A stretch of DNA of 5,135 bases from a bacterium (GTDB taxonomy: Bacteria; Verrucomicrobiota; Verrucomicrobiia; Limisphaerales; J093), in contig JAJXTA010000290.1 of the NCBI GenBank assembly GCA_021784265.1, positions 1 through 5,135 on the forward strand. The letters are read 5' to 3'. Shown here in pieces: positions 1 to 5,135 of the stretch. A program made the translations under genes and the position numbers. The notes below the pieces were generated by a model. The model was given only the letters and a program-made list of their open reading frames with translations. It had not been told where the DNA came from and made no database searches. Position 1 is the stretch's first letter. Each line of letters begins with the position of its first letter.

Positions 1-3
1 CCC

Positions 4-21
4 TTCGGTCGCGATACCGAA
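4..21. promoter_or_regulatory. Perfect 6-bp inverted repeat upstream of the LamG gene
   Basis: TTCGGT (4-9) and ACCGAA (16-21) are exact reverse complements separated by CGCGAT. In RNA this gives a 6-bp stem with a 6-nt loop, ending 16 nt before the ATG at 38. It could be a dyad operator, a leader hairpin, or the tail of an upstream terminator. It is not followed by a T run, only by CGAAAAATG, so an intrinsic terminator is unlikely. The upstream gene is outside the window, so the role is undetermined. Confidence 0.3.
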
Positions 22-37
22 CGAAAAATGAACCCTT

Positions 38-3000
38 ATGAAGATTAAGTCCGTGTTCCTGCTCCTGGCAACGCTGGTGATGGCGCCCGGGGGGGTGGGT
101 TTGGCCACAACGGTCACCAACGGCCTGGCCGCACATCTGAAGTTCGACGGCGACCTGCTCGACGCGACCAGCAACGGGGTCAACGGAACCCCCGTGGGCA
201 CCCCCGGCTTTGCCACCGGGGTCTTGGGCCAAGCCATCCACTTGACCAGCGACGGGCTCGACCTGACCAACAATTACGTCAGTCTCCAGTACCCGCCGGT
301 CCTCCAGTTCGGCAGTGATGCCACCGGCAATACCACCGACTTTTCGGTGGCTTTTTGGGTCAAGATCTTCAGTCAGAACGATGACAAGCCATTCATCAGC
401 AACAAGGACTGGAATAGCCCGCTGAACCAGGGGTGGGTGGTGGCCACCGAGCCGGATGGCATGGCCTGGAACCTGCGCGACGACGGCGGCTCGGGCCGCC
501 GGGATAGTCCGCATGTGGCGCCCCAGCTTGAGGACGGCAATTGGCATCATCTCGCCGTGACCTTCCAGCGGACCAACGTGGGCGACATTTACGTGGACGG
601 TCAACTGGTCAACAGCTCCAGCATCGCTCCGGATCCCGGCAATCCGGTGGGCAGTCTGGATACGGTGGGCTTGCAGATGAACGTCAATCTGGGACAGGAC
701 GGCACTGGGGAGTACACCGATGGACCGGTGGGGGCGGCGGTGGACATGCTCATGGACGACCTGGGCGTCTGGCGGCGGGTGTTGACGGCGGACGAGGTCG
801 CCGAGATTTACAACAAGGGACTCCTGGGCAAGACGCTGGACCAGGAATCGCCCGGGGTGCTGCCCACGGTGATTGTCAACCAGCCGACCAATCAAACGGT
901 GGTCGCGGGGGTAGCGGCCTCGTTTAACGTGGACGCCAACGGCTTCCACCTCACTTACCAGTGGAGCCTCAACGGCACCAACCTCGTCGCTGCCACGAAC
1001 AAGACCTACGCCATTCTCGCCACCCAAGCCGCGGACGCCGGGACCTACGGCGTCGTGGTCAAGGGCGATGGCGGCACCGTGATCAGCAGCAACGCCGTCC
1101 TCACCGTGCTCTCGCCCGCGGCGGTCTGCGACCTCACCAACGGCTTGGTCGCCCATCTGAAATTTGACGGCGATTACACTGATGCCTCCGGCAACGGGGC
1201 GGCAGGGACCCCGGTGGGCGCCCCCACCTTCCAGGATGGGATCCTGGGCAAAGCCGTCCGCATCACCAGCACGGTCGATGATGTCACCAACAACTTCGTG
1301 AGCCTGGGCTCCACCGCCGCCCTGCAGTTGGGCACCAACGATGCCACCTTCGCCTTTTGGACCAAGGTCTATTACCAAGCGGGCGACAAGCCCTTCCTCT
1401 CGAACAAGGACTGGAGCAGCCACGACAACCCGGGCTATGTGATCGCCAGCGAACCCGACGGCCTGATGTGGAACCTCAAGGACAGCATCTCGACCGCCCG
1501 CGACAGCCGGCATGTCGGGAGTCAAGTGCTGGACGGGGCTTGGCATCACGTGGCCGTGACCTTCGTCCGCGCCAACGTCGGCAGCGTCTATGTGGACGGG
1601 GTTCTCCTCACCAGCGCCAATGACGCCCCGGATCCCGGCAATGCCATCGGGAGCATCGGCACGGGCACCAATCTGAGCTTGAACCTCGGCCAAGATGGCA
1701 CCGGCAACTATACGGCCACCAGCACCGCCGGCATCGACATGCTGATGGACGACTTGGCCGTCTGGAACCGGGCGCTGAGCGCCGCCGAGGTCGCTTGCAT
1801 CGTCAGCCACGGCCGCGCGGGCAAGAGTCTGGATGAACTCCTGCCGGTCCCAACGCAGATCACCGCCCAACCGGTCGGGGTGACCAACGAGGTGGGCGTG
1901 GCGGCCAGTTTCCGCGTCGTGGCTAACGGCGTCCAACTGACCTACCAATGGCAGCACAACGGCCAACCGATTCCGGGCGCAACCAACAGCACCTACTCGC
2001 TCCTCGCCGCCGCCACCACCGACGCCGGCGCCTATACGGTCGTGGTCACGGGGACTTTGGGCACGGTCACCAGTAACCCCGCCACCTTGGCCGTTAACCC
2101 GGCCCCCGCCAGTTGCGATGTAAGCAGCGGCCTGATGGCCCACTTGGAGTTCGACGGCGATTACTCGGACGCCTCCGGCAACAGCCTCAACGGGAGCGCG
2201 GTCGGCAGCCCGACCTTTGTGCCCGGGCTCATCGGTCAAGCGGTCCATATCGTCAGTACCAAAGACGACGCCACGAACAATTACGTGACCTTGGGGGCGC
2301 CCAGCGCCTTGCGGTTCAGTACCAATGACTTCTCGCTCGCGTTCTGGACCAAAGTCCTGGCCCAAAGCGGCGACAAGCCCTTCGTGGCCAATGCCGACTG
2401 GGGCGGGCGGACCACGCCGGGCTTCGTCCTCGCCAGTGAGCCGGACGGCGTGGCGTGGAGTTTCGAGGACAGTTCCGGGGCGCCGCGACGGGCCAGTCCC
2501 ATTGTTGCTCCCCAAGTCGAGGATGGCGACTGGCACCATGTGGCGGTGACCTTCCAACGCTCCGGCATGGGGGTCCTCTACGTGGACGGGCAGGCGGTCG
2601 ATACCACCAGCATCGCCCCGGCACCCGGCAACCCGCTCGGGAGCGTGGACACCGGCGCCAGCGGGCTTAAACTCAACTTTGGTCAGGACGGCACCGGGAA
2701 CTACACCGCCGGCGGCACCGCCGGTTTGGACATGTATCTGGATGATCTGGCGATCTGGAGCCGGGTCCTGGCGCCCACCGAGGTAGCGTGCATCGTCAGT
2801 CAGGGCCGGGCAGGCAAGACCTTCAGCGCCTCTCAGACCCCAGGTGGGGACTTGCAGGTGAGCGTGGTCAACGGCCAATTGGTGATCTCCTGGACCGGCG
2901 GCGGCACCCTGCAGTCGGCCACGAACGTCATCGGGCCCTGGACCGACGTGTCCAACGCCTCCAACCCCTACCCCATCCAGCCCAGCCAACGCGGCCTCTT

Positions 3001-3208
3001 CTTCCGCCTGAAACCGGGCGGCACCACCCAGAGCCTCATGAGAATCAGTTCGGGTGCGGACGGTGCCATCCACATCTCCTGGACCGGGACCGGCACCCTG
3101 CAATCGGCGCCGAAGGTCAGCGGGCCCTGGAGCACGGTCACCAACGGGGTGAACCCGTTCGTGTTCCAACCCACCGGCCGCGGTCAGTTCTACCGCGTTC
3201 AGCAATAG
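38..3208 (+). CDS. Secreted multidomain LamG/Ig-like repeat protein (three LamG domains)
   Basis: This gene encodes a 1056-residue exported protein, probably cell-surface or extracellular and binding glycans or proteins. No catalytic domain is visible. Residues 1-23 form a signal peptide: K2 and K4, a hydrophobic core VFLLLATLVM, and likely cleavage after GLA23. LamG/concanavalin-like domains lie at about 24-265, 364-596 and 693-927. Each shows the AHL-FDGD opening, a WHH-AVTF strand, YVDG, and a DDL-VW/IW segment near its end. Ig-like domains lie at about 274-363 and 602-692, with YQW and DAGTY/DAGAY motifs. Two related C-terminal modules occupy 939-992 and 1000-1056. The only four cysteines are C364, C587, C693 and C918. 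There is no C-terminal membrane anchor or recognisable sorting tail. The ATG at 38 is chosen because the signal peptide follows it directly, although no clear Shine-Dalgarno sequence precedes it. The architecture resembles many uncharacterised Verrucomicrobiota exported proteins. The ligand is unknown. Domain calls are firm; function is inference. Confidence 0.93.
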   Translation: MKIKSVFLLLATLVMAPGGVGLATTVTNGLAAHLKFDGDLLDATSNGVNGTPVGTPGFATGVLGQAIHLTSDGLDLTNNYVSLQYPPVLQFGSDATGNTTDFSVAFWVKIFSQNDDKPFISNKDWNSPLNQGWVVATEPDGMAWNLRDDGGSGRRDSPHVAPQLEDGNWHHLAVTFQRTNVGDIYVDGQLVNSSSIAPDPGNPVGSLDTVGLQMNVNLGQDGTGEYTDGPVGAAVDMLMDDLGVWRRVLTADEVAEIYNKGLLGKTLDQESPGVLPTVIVNQPTNQTVVAGVAASFNVDANGFHLTYQWSLNGTNLVAATNKTYAILATQAADAGTYGVVVKGDGGTVISSNAVLTVLSPAAVCDLTNGLVAHLKFDGDYTDASGNGAAGTPVGAPTFQDGILGKAVRITSTVDDVTNNFVSLGSTAALQLGTNDATFAFWTKVYYQAGDKPFLSNKDWSSHDNPGYVIASEPDGLMWNLKDSISTARDSRHVGSQVLDGAWHHVAVTFVRANVGSVYVDGVLLTSANDAPDPGNAIGSIGTGTNLSLNLGQDGTGNYTATSTAGIDMLMDDLAVWNRALSAAEVACIVSHGRAGKSLDELLPVPTQITAQPVGVTNEVGVAASFRVVANGVQLTYQWQHNGQPIPGATNSTYSLLAAATTDAGAYTVVVTGTLGTVTSNPATLAVNPAPASCDVSSGLMAHLEFDGDYSDASGNSLNGSAVGSPTFVPGLIGQAVHIVSTKDDATNNYVTLGAPSALRFSTNDFSLAFWTKVLAQSGDKPFVANADWGGRTTPGFVLASEPDGVAWSFEDSSGAPRRASPIVAPQVEDGDWHHVAVTFQRSGMGVLYVDGQAVDTTSIAPAPGNPLGSVDTGASGLKLNFGQDGTGNYTAGGTAGLDMYLDDLAIWSRVLAPTEVACIVSQGRAGKTFSASQTPGGDLQVSVVNGQLVISWTGGGTLQSATNVIGPWTDVSNASNPYPIQPSQRGLFFRLKPGGTTQSLMRISSGADGAIHISWTGTGTLQSAPKVSGPWSTVTNGVNPFVFQPTGRGQFYRVQQ
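107..832 (+). repeat. LamG repeat 1 (residues about 24-265)
   Basis: This is the first concanavalin-like (LamG_3-type) domain of the large protein, beginning right at the predicted mature N-terminus. Key segments are NGLAAHLKFDGD, FSVAFWVK, GNWHHLAVTFQR, IYVDGQ and MLMDDLGVW. It differs from repeats 2 and 3 at both ends: T24 and E256 sit where the others have cysteine, and its ending (VAEIYNKGLLGK) is divergent. Confidence 0.85.
857..1126 (+). repeat. Ig-like repeat 1 (residues about 274-363)
   Basis: This is an Ig-like beta-sandwich linking LamG1 to LamG2. It shows QPTNQTVVAG, the core tryptophan W309 in LTYQW, and the DAGTY motif before the last strands. It has no cysteines, so the usual Ig disulphide is absent, as is common in bacterial Ig-like domains of this type. 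Its role is probably as a spacer that projects the LamG domains. Confidence 0.8.
1127..1825 (+). repeat. LamG repeat 2 (residues about 364-596)
   Basis: This second LamG domain is bounded by C364 at its first position and C587 near its end, which could form a disulphide closing the domain. Diagnostic segments are AHLKFDGDYTDASGN, TFAFWTKV, GAWHHVAVTF, VYVDG and MLMDDLAVWNRALS. It shares the ending VACIVS-GRAGK with repeat 3. Confidence 0.85.
1841..2113 (+). repeat. Ig-like repeat 2 (residues about 602-692)
   Basis: This is the second cysteine-free Ig-like domain, between LamG2 and LamG3. It carries ITAQPVGVTNEVG, core W638 in LTYQW, and TTDAGAYTVVV. It is clearly homologous to the first Ig-like domain, so LamG plus Ig behaves as a duplicated unit of roughly 330-340 residues. 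Confidence 0.8.
2114..2818 (+). repeat. LamG repeat 3 (residues about 693-927)
   Basis: This third LamG domain is bounded by C693 and C918, spaced almost exactly like the pair in repeat 2. Diagnostic segments are AHLEFDGDYSDASGN, FSLAFWTKV, GDWHHVAVTFQR, LYVDGQ and YLDDLAIWSRVL. Its N- and C-terminal parts look like repeat 2, but its middle (residues about 820-872) looks like repeat 1. It is followed by the C-terminal modules, not by an Ig-like domain. Confidence 0.85.
2852..3013 (+). repeat. C-terminal 'LQSATNV-GPW' module, copy A (residues 939-992)
   Basis: This module runs LVISWTGGGTLQSATNV, GPWTDVSNASNPY, and ends GLFFRLK. I recognise it as a recurrent C-terminal element of secreted Verrucomicrobiota proteins. 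It looks like a small all-beta fold. A role in surface retention or export has been suggested for such tails only by position, and nothing here proves it. Confidence 0.7.
3035..3205 (+). repeat. C-terminal 'LQSATNV-GPW' module, copy B (residues 1000-1056)
   Basis: This second tandem copy of the terminal module shows IHISWTGTGTLQSAPKV, GPWSTVTNGVNPF and the final GQFYRVQQ. It aligns with copy A throughout (ISWTG-GTLQSA, GPW, NP, RG-F-R). It ends exactly at the stop codon, which is where single copies of the module usually lie. The extra upstream copy therefore points to an internal duplication. Confidence 0.7.
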
Positions 3209-3239
3209 GCCCCACCGCCCAAGAAGCAAGGTCGGCCGA

Positions 3240-3259
3240 GCCCCGGCGCTGGCTGGGGC
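3240..3259 (+). terminator. Weak GC-rich hairpin downstream of the LamG gene
   Basis: The arms GCCCCGGC (3240-3247) and GCTGGGGC (3252-3259) pair over 8 bp with one G-U wobble around the loop GCTG. It begins about 31 nt after the stop at 3208. No T run follows immediately (the next T-rich stretch is CTTTT at 3303-3307), so it is at best a weak or factor-assisted terminator. In DNA this GC-rich such a hairpin may also be chance. Confidence 0.25.
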
Positions 3260-3327
3260 CCGGCCCGCGCGAGCCAGGTGGCGGGTGACCGGTCGTCGTC
3301 GGCTTTTCCCCCGGGCGCGTATTAATC

Positions 3328-3356
3328 TTGACCCCCTGGGAGCGGGTCCGTAGGGT
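3328..3356 (+). promoter_or_regulatory. Candidate sigma-70-type promoter for mreB
   Basis: TTGACC (3328-3333) matches the -35 consensus at five of six bases. It is followed after exactly 17 bp by TAGGGT (3351-3356), which keeps T1, A2 and T6 of the -10 consensus. Transcription would start near 3363, giving a leader of only about 15 nt before the mreB ATG. The -10 box is poor, so this is a plausible but unproven site. It is the best candidate in the 170-bp spacer at 3209-3378, which otherwise shows only the hairpin at 3240-3259. Confidence 0.4.
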
Positions 3357-3378
3357 GGGCTGGTGTTAAGCAAATTTC

Positions 3379-4404
3379 ATGTTTGCACAGCTTAAAGGCC
3401 TGTTTTCCAACGATATTGGAATCGACCTGGGGACCGCGAATTCACTCGTTTACGTACGGGATCGTGGCATAGTGTTGCGGGAACCGTCGGTGGTCGCAAT
3501 TCAAGCCGGCACGAACAACGTGCTGGCCGTTGGGGAGGAGGCCAAGCGGATGCTGGGACGCACCCCGGGGAACATCATCGCGATCCGGCCCATGAAGGAT
3601 GGGGTGATCGCGGACTTCGATGTAACCGGAGCGATGCTCCGGCATTTCATTCAACGCGTTCATCACCGAAAGCTGATTGCCCCACGGGTGGTTGTGGCGG
3701 TGCCCTCTGGCATCACCGAGGTCGAACGACGAGCCGTGAAGGATTCCGTCACCCACGCCGGCGCGCGCGAGGTGTATTTGATCGAGCAGCCGATGGCCTC
3801 AGCTATCGGCGTGGGCCTGCCCGTACACGAGCCCGCCGGCAACATGATCGTCGATATCGGAGGCGGCACGTGCGAGATGGCCATCATCTCCCTGGCCGGC
3901 ATTGTCTTCAGCCGCAGCCTGCGGGTGGGGGGCGATGAGTTCGACGAGACGATCGTGGCCTACATGAAACGAGCGCATAACTTAATGATTGGCGAACGCA
4001 CCGCCGAGGAAATCAAGATCCGCACCGGCTCCGCCTATCCCCTCGAACAGGAGTTGACCATGGACGTCAAAGGCCGGGACCTCAGTACCGGCCTGCCCAA
4101 GACCATCACCATCCGGTCCGAGGAGATTCGCGAAGCCCTGAAGGAACCGCTTTCGAGCATTTTGGAGTCGATTCGCATCACCTTGGAACGCTGCCCGCCC
4201 GAGCTGGCCGCGGACCTGGTGGATCGCGGCATCGTCCTGGCCGGCGGCGGCGCCCTGCTCCGGCAAATCGACCGCCTCATCGCCGAGGAGACCTATCTCC
4301 CCGTGCATGTGGCCGACGACCCGATGAGCGCCGTGGCCGAAGGGACGGGCCGGGTGTTGCAGGAACTCCAGTTTCTCAAGCGCGTGGCTTCCTCCTCCGG
4401 CTAG
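3379..4404 (+). CDS. mreB: Rod shape-determining protein MreB (bacterial actin)
   Basis: MreB is an ATP-binding actin homologue that polymerises on the inner face of the cytoplasmic membrane and directs the elongation machinery (MreC, MreD, RodA, PBP2). At 341 residues it has the normal family length. Visible motifs are phosphate-1 DIGIDLGTANSLVY (12-25), MLGRTPGNI and RPMKDGVIADF (58-80), phosphate-2 VDIGGGT (158-164), RVGGDEFDE (182-190), IGERTAEEIK (204-213), CPPELAADL (272-280) and the nucleotide-binding LAGGGALL (287-294). The first ten residues, MFAQLKGLFS, resemble the amphipathic membrane-binding helix of Gram-negative MreB, which supports this ATG. There is no strong Shine-Dalgarno sequence before it. 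Small departures from the common sequence are IEQP (135-138) where IEEP is frequent, and C165 after GGGT where threonine is frequent; I expect both to be tolerated. mreC follows after 62 bp on the same strand. Mbl- or MreBH-type paralogues cannot be excluded by sequence alone, but the neighbour favours mreB. Confidence 0.97.
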   Translation: MFAQLKGLFSNDIGIDLGTANSLVYVRDRGIVLREPSVVAIQAGTNNVLAVGEEAKRMLGRTPGNIIAIRPMKDGVIADFDVTGAMLRHFIQRVHHRKLIAPRVVVAVPSGITEVERRAVKDSVTHAGAREVYLIEQPMASAIGVGLPVHEPAGNMIVDIGGGTCEMAIISLAGIVFSRSLRVGGDEFDETIVAYMKRAHNLMIGERTAEEIKIRTGSAYPLEQELTMDVKGRDLSTGLPKTITIRSEEIREALKEPLSSILESIRITLERCPPELAADLVDRGIVLAGGGALLRQIDRLIAEETYLPVHVADDPMSAVAEGTGRVLQELQFLKRVASSSG

Positions 4405-4460
4405 GCGGTTCCGCAGCGACGGGACCGTGCGTTCGCCCCGCGAGTCGGTTTTGACGGGGC
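4405..4460 (+). promoter_or_regulatory. Two potential stem-loops in the mreB-mreC gap
   Basis: The first stem is CGGTTCC (4406-4412) with GGGACCG (4421-4427): seven pairs including one U-G, with an 8-nt loop, directly after the mreB stop. The second is a perfect 6-bp stem, GCCCCG (4435-4440) with CGGGGC (4455-4460), with a 14-nt loop. The 3' arm of the second contains GGGG (4456-4459), the only Shine-Dalgarno-like purine run before the mreC ATG at 4467. Folding could therefore mask the ribosome site and lower MreC synthesis relative to MreB. Neither stem is followed by a T run, so transcription probably reads through. This is inference from base pairing alone. Confidence 0.3.
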
Positions 4461-4466
4461 AATAGA

Positions 4467-5135
4467 ATGTCGAAAAGGCCGTATTACGCTGCCTCCGGCG
4501 TGGTCGTGGTGCTGGTGTGTTTGCTGCTCAGCCTGCCCAGCTCGACGGCGACGCGGGCCAAGTTGGCCCTGAGCAGCCTGTTTCTGCCCCTGTTCGGCCT
4601 GATGGGCTCGGCCCATAGCTTGGCCGGGCAGGTCAACCAGGCCCTGCTCCCGCGCCGGGTGTTATGGCAACGGCTGGCGCTGGCCCAACAGCAAGAAAAC
4701 GCCCTGGCCCTGCGGGCGGCGCAAGGAGAGGAGGCGCTCCGCGAAAACGCCCGGCTGCGCCAGCTCTTGGCCTGGCAAGCCCAAACCACCTGGCATTTCC
4801 GCGCCGCGCGCGTCATCGGGCGTGACACCGCCACGTGGTGGCGCACAGTGCGCATCGACTTGGGTCGGCGGGATGGCCTGCGGCCGGATCTGCCGGTGCT
4901 GATCCCCGAGGGCTTGGTCGGGCGCGTCACCCAAGTGGCCTACACCAGCGCGGTCGTGGTGCTGGTCGGCGACCCCCAATGCCGCGTGGCGGTGCGCGTG
5001 CGGGAGACAGGCGAGAACGGAGTTCTGGCGTCCACCTCGGCGGGCGCGCTCGACCCCCGCTTGGTCGATCTCACCTATCTCCCCCGCAACACGGCGTTGC
5101 GCCCGGGTCAGACGGTGTACACCAGCGGCTTGGGC
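4467..5135 (+). CDS. mreC: Cell shape-determining protein MreC, N-terminal part (runs off the right edge)
   Basis: The open frame runs from the ATG at 4467 to the last base, giving 223 codons without a stop. MreC is a bitopic inner-membrane protein whose periplasmic domain links MreB filaments, through MreD, to the wall synthases RodA and PBP2. Visible features are a short cytoplasmic start MSKRPYY, a transmembrane helix at about 9-24 (GVVVVLVCLLLSLP), and an Ala/Gln/Glu/Leu-rich coiled coil at about 66-103. The beta-domain hallmarks follow: VIGRD (116-120), WWRTVRIDLGRRDGL (124-138), PEGLVGRVTQV (147-157), VVLVGDP (164-170), and the family motif ending TSGLG (219-223). Full MreC proteins are usually about 270-370 residues, so the end of the second beta-barrel and the C-terminus are missing. 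The start is set by the transmembrane helix; GGGG at 4456-4459 is a weak ribosome site. Position behind mreB makes an mreBC(D) operon very likely. Confidence 0.93.
   Translation, partial: MSKRPYYAASGVVVVLVCLLLSLPSSTATRAKLALSSLFLPLFGLMGSAHSLAGQVNQALLPRRVLWQRLALAQQQENALALRAAQGEEALRENARLRQLLAWQAQTTWHFRAARVIGRDTATWWRTVRIDLGRRDGLRPDLPVLIPEGLVGRVTQVAYTSAVVVLVGDPQCRVAVRVRETGENGVLASTSAGALDPRLVDLTYLPRNTALRPGQTVYTSGLG

Noticed and set aside
2281..2624. Minus-strand open frames opposite the third LamG domain
   Set aside because: The + strand frame there has clear LamG motifs; the antisense products are low-complexity and GC-driven.
107..2818. Long direct repeats as a mobile element or CRISPR-like array
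   Set aside because: The repeats are in-frame protein domains of about 230-340 residues diverged at the amino-acid level; there are no short identical repeats with spacers, terminal inverted repeats or transposase.
3100..3208. PEP-CTERM or LPXTG-type sorting signal at the LamG protein C-terminus
   Set aside because: The end (FYRVQQ) lacks the signature motif, hydrophobic helix and basic tail required for either.
2788..3288. 166-codon + strand frame overlapping the end of the LamG gene and the spacer
   Set aside because: It is an Arg/Pro/His-rich out-of-frame reading of the duplicated C-terminal modules; repeated motifs appear only in the main frame.
3287..3294. 8-bp palindrome GACCGGTC in the spacer before mreB
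   Set aside because: It is short, does not extend beyond 8 bp, is not repeated nearby, and is likely by chance in this composition.
4451..4456. TTGACG as a -35 box for a separate mreC promoter
   Set aside because: A -10 box at normal spacing would fall inside mreC after its ATG, and no good -10 is seen there.
4484..4930. Long minus-strand open frames opposite mreC (up to 148 codons)
   Set aside because: They lie antisense to a clear MreC reading frame, translate to Arg/Ser/Pro-rich sequence with no recognisable motif, and are expected in GC-rich DNA.

Overview
The window carries three genes, all on the + strand: a large secreted multidomain protein, mreB, and the first 223 codons of mreC, which runs off the right edge. 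The DNA is GC-rich. The first protein combines concanavalin-like LamG domains, cysteine-less Ig-like domains and a C-terminal 'LQSATNV-GPW' module. I associate that combination with Verrucomicrobiota, particularly the Pedosphaera/Limisphaera side (subdivision 3). This placement comes from family memory, not from a search.

Layout. Bases 1-37 are a short leader containing a perfect 6-bp inverted repeat. Bases 38-3208 encode a 1056-residue exported protein ordered as signal peptide, LamG1, Ig1, LamG2, Ig2, LamG3, then two copies of a C-terminal module of about 55 residues. Bases 3209-3378 are a GC-rich spacer with a weak hairpin and a plausible sigma-70-type promoter. Bases 3379-4404 encode the actin-like MreB. 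Bases 4405-4466 are a 62-bp gap with two potential stem-loops. mreC starts at 4467.

How the genes work together. MreB forms membrane-associated filaments that direct lateral cell-wall synthesis. MreC is the inner-membrane/periplasmic partner linking those filaments to the wall enzymes. Their order and spacing fit the usual mreBC(D) cell-shape operon, which probably continues past the window. The LamG/Ig protein is probably a surface or secreted carbohydrate- or protein-binding protein. It is separated from mreB by a spacer with its own promoter candidate, so shared function is not implied.

I see no mobile element, CRISPR array, RNA gene or clearly new system. The points most worth a second look are inside the large protein: a mosaic relationship among the three LamG repeats, and cysteine pairs that appear together in repeats 2 and 3 and are both missing from repeat 1. 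A possible RBS-masking hairpin in front of mreC is a smaller point.
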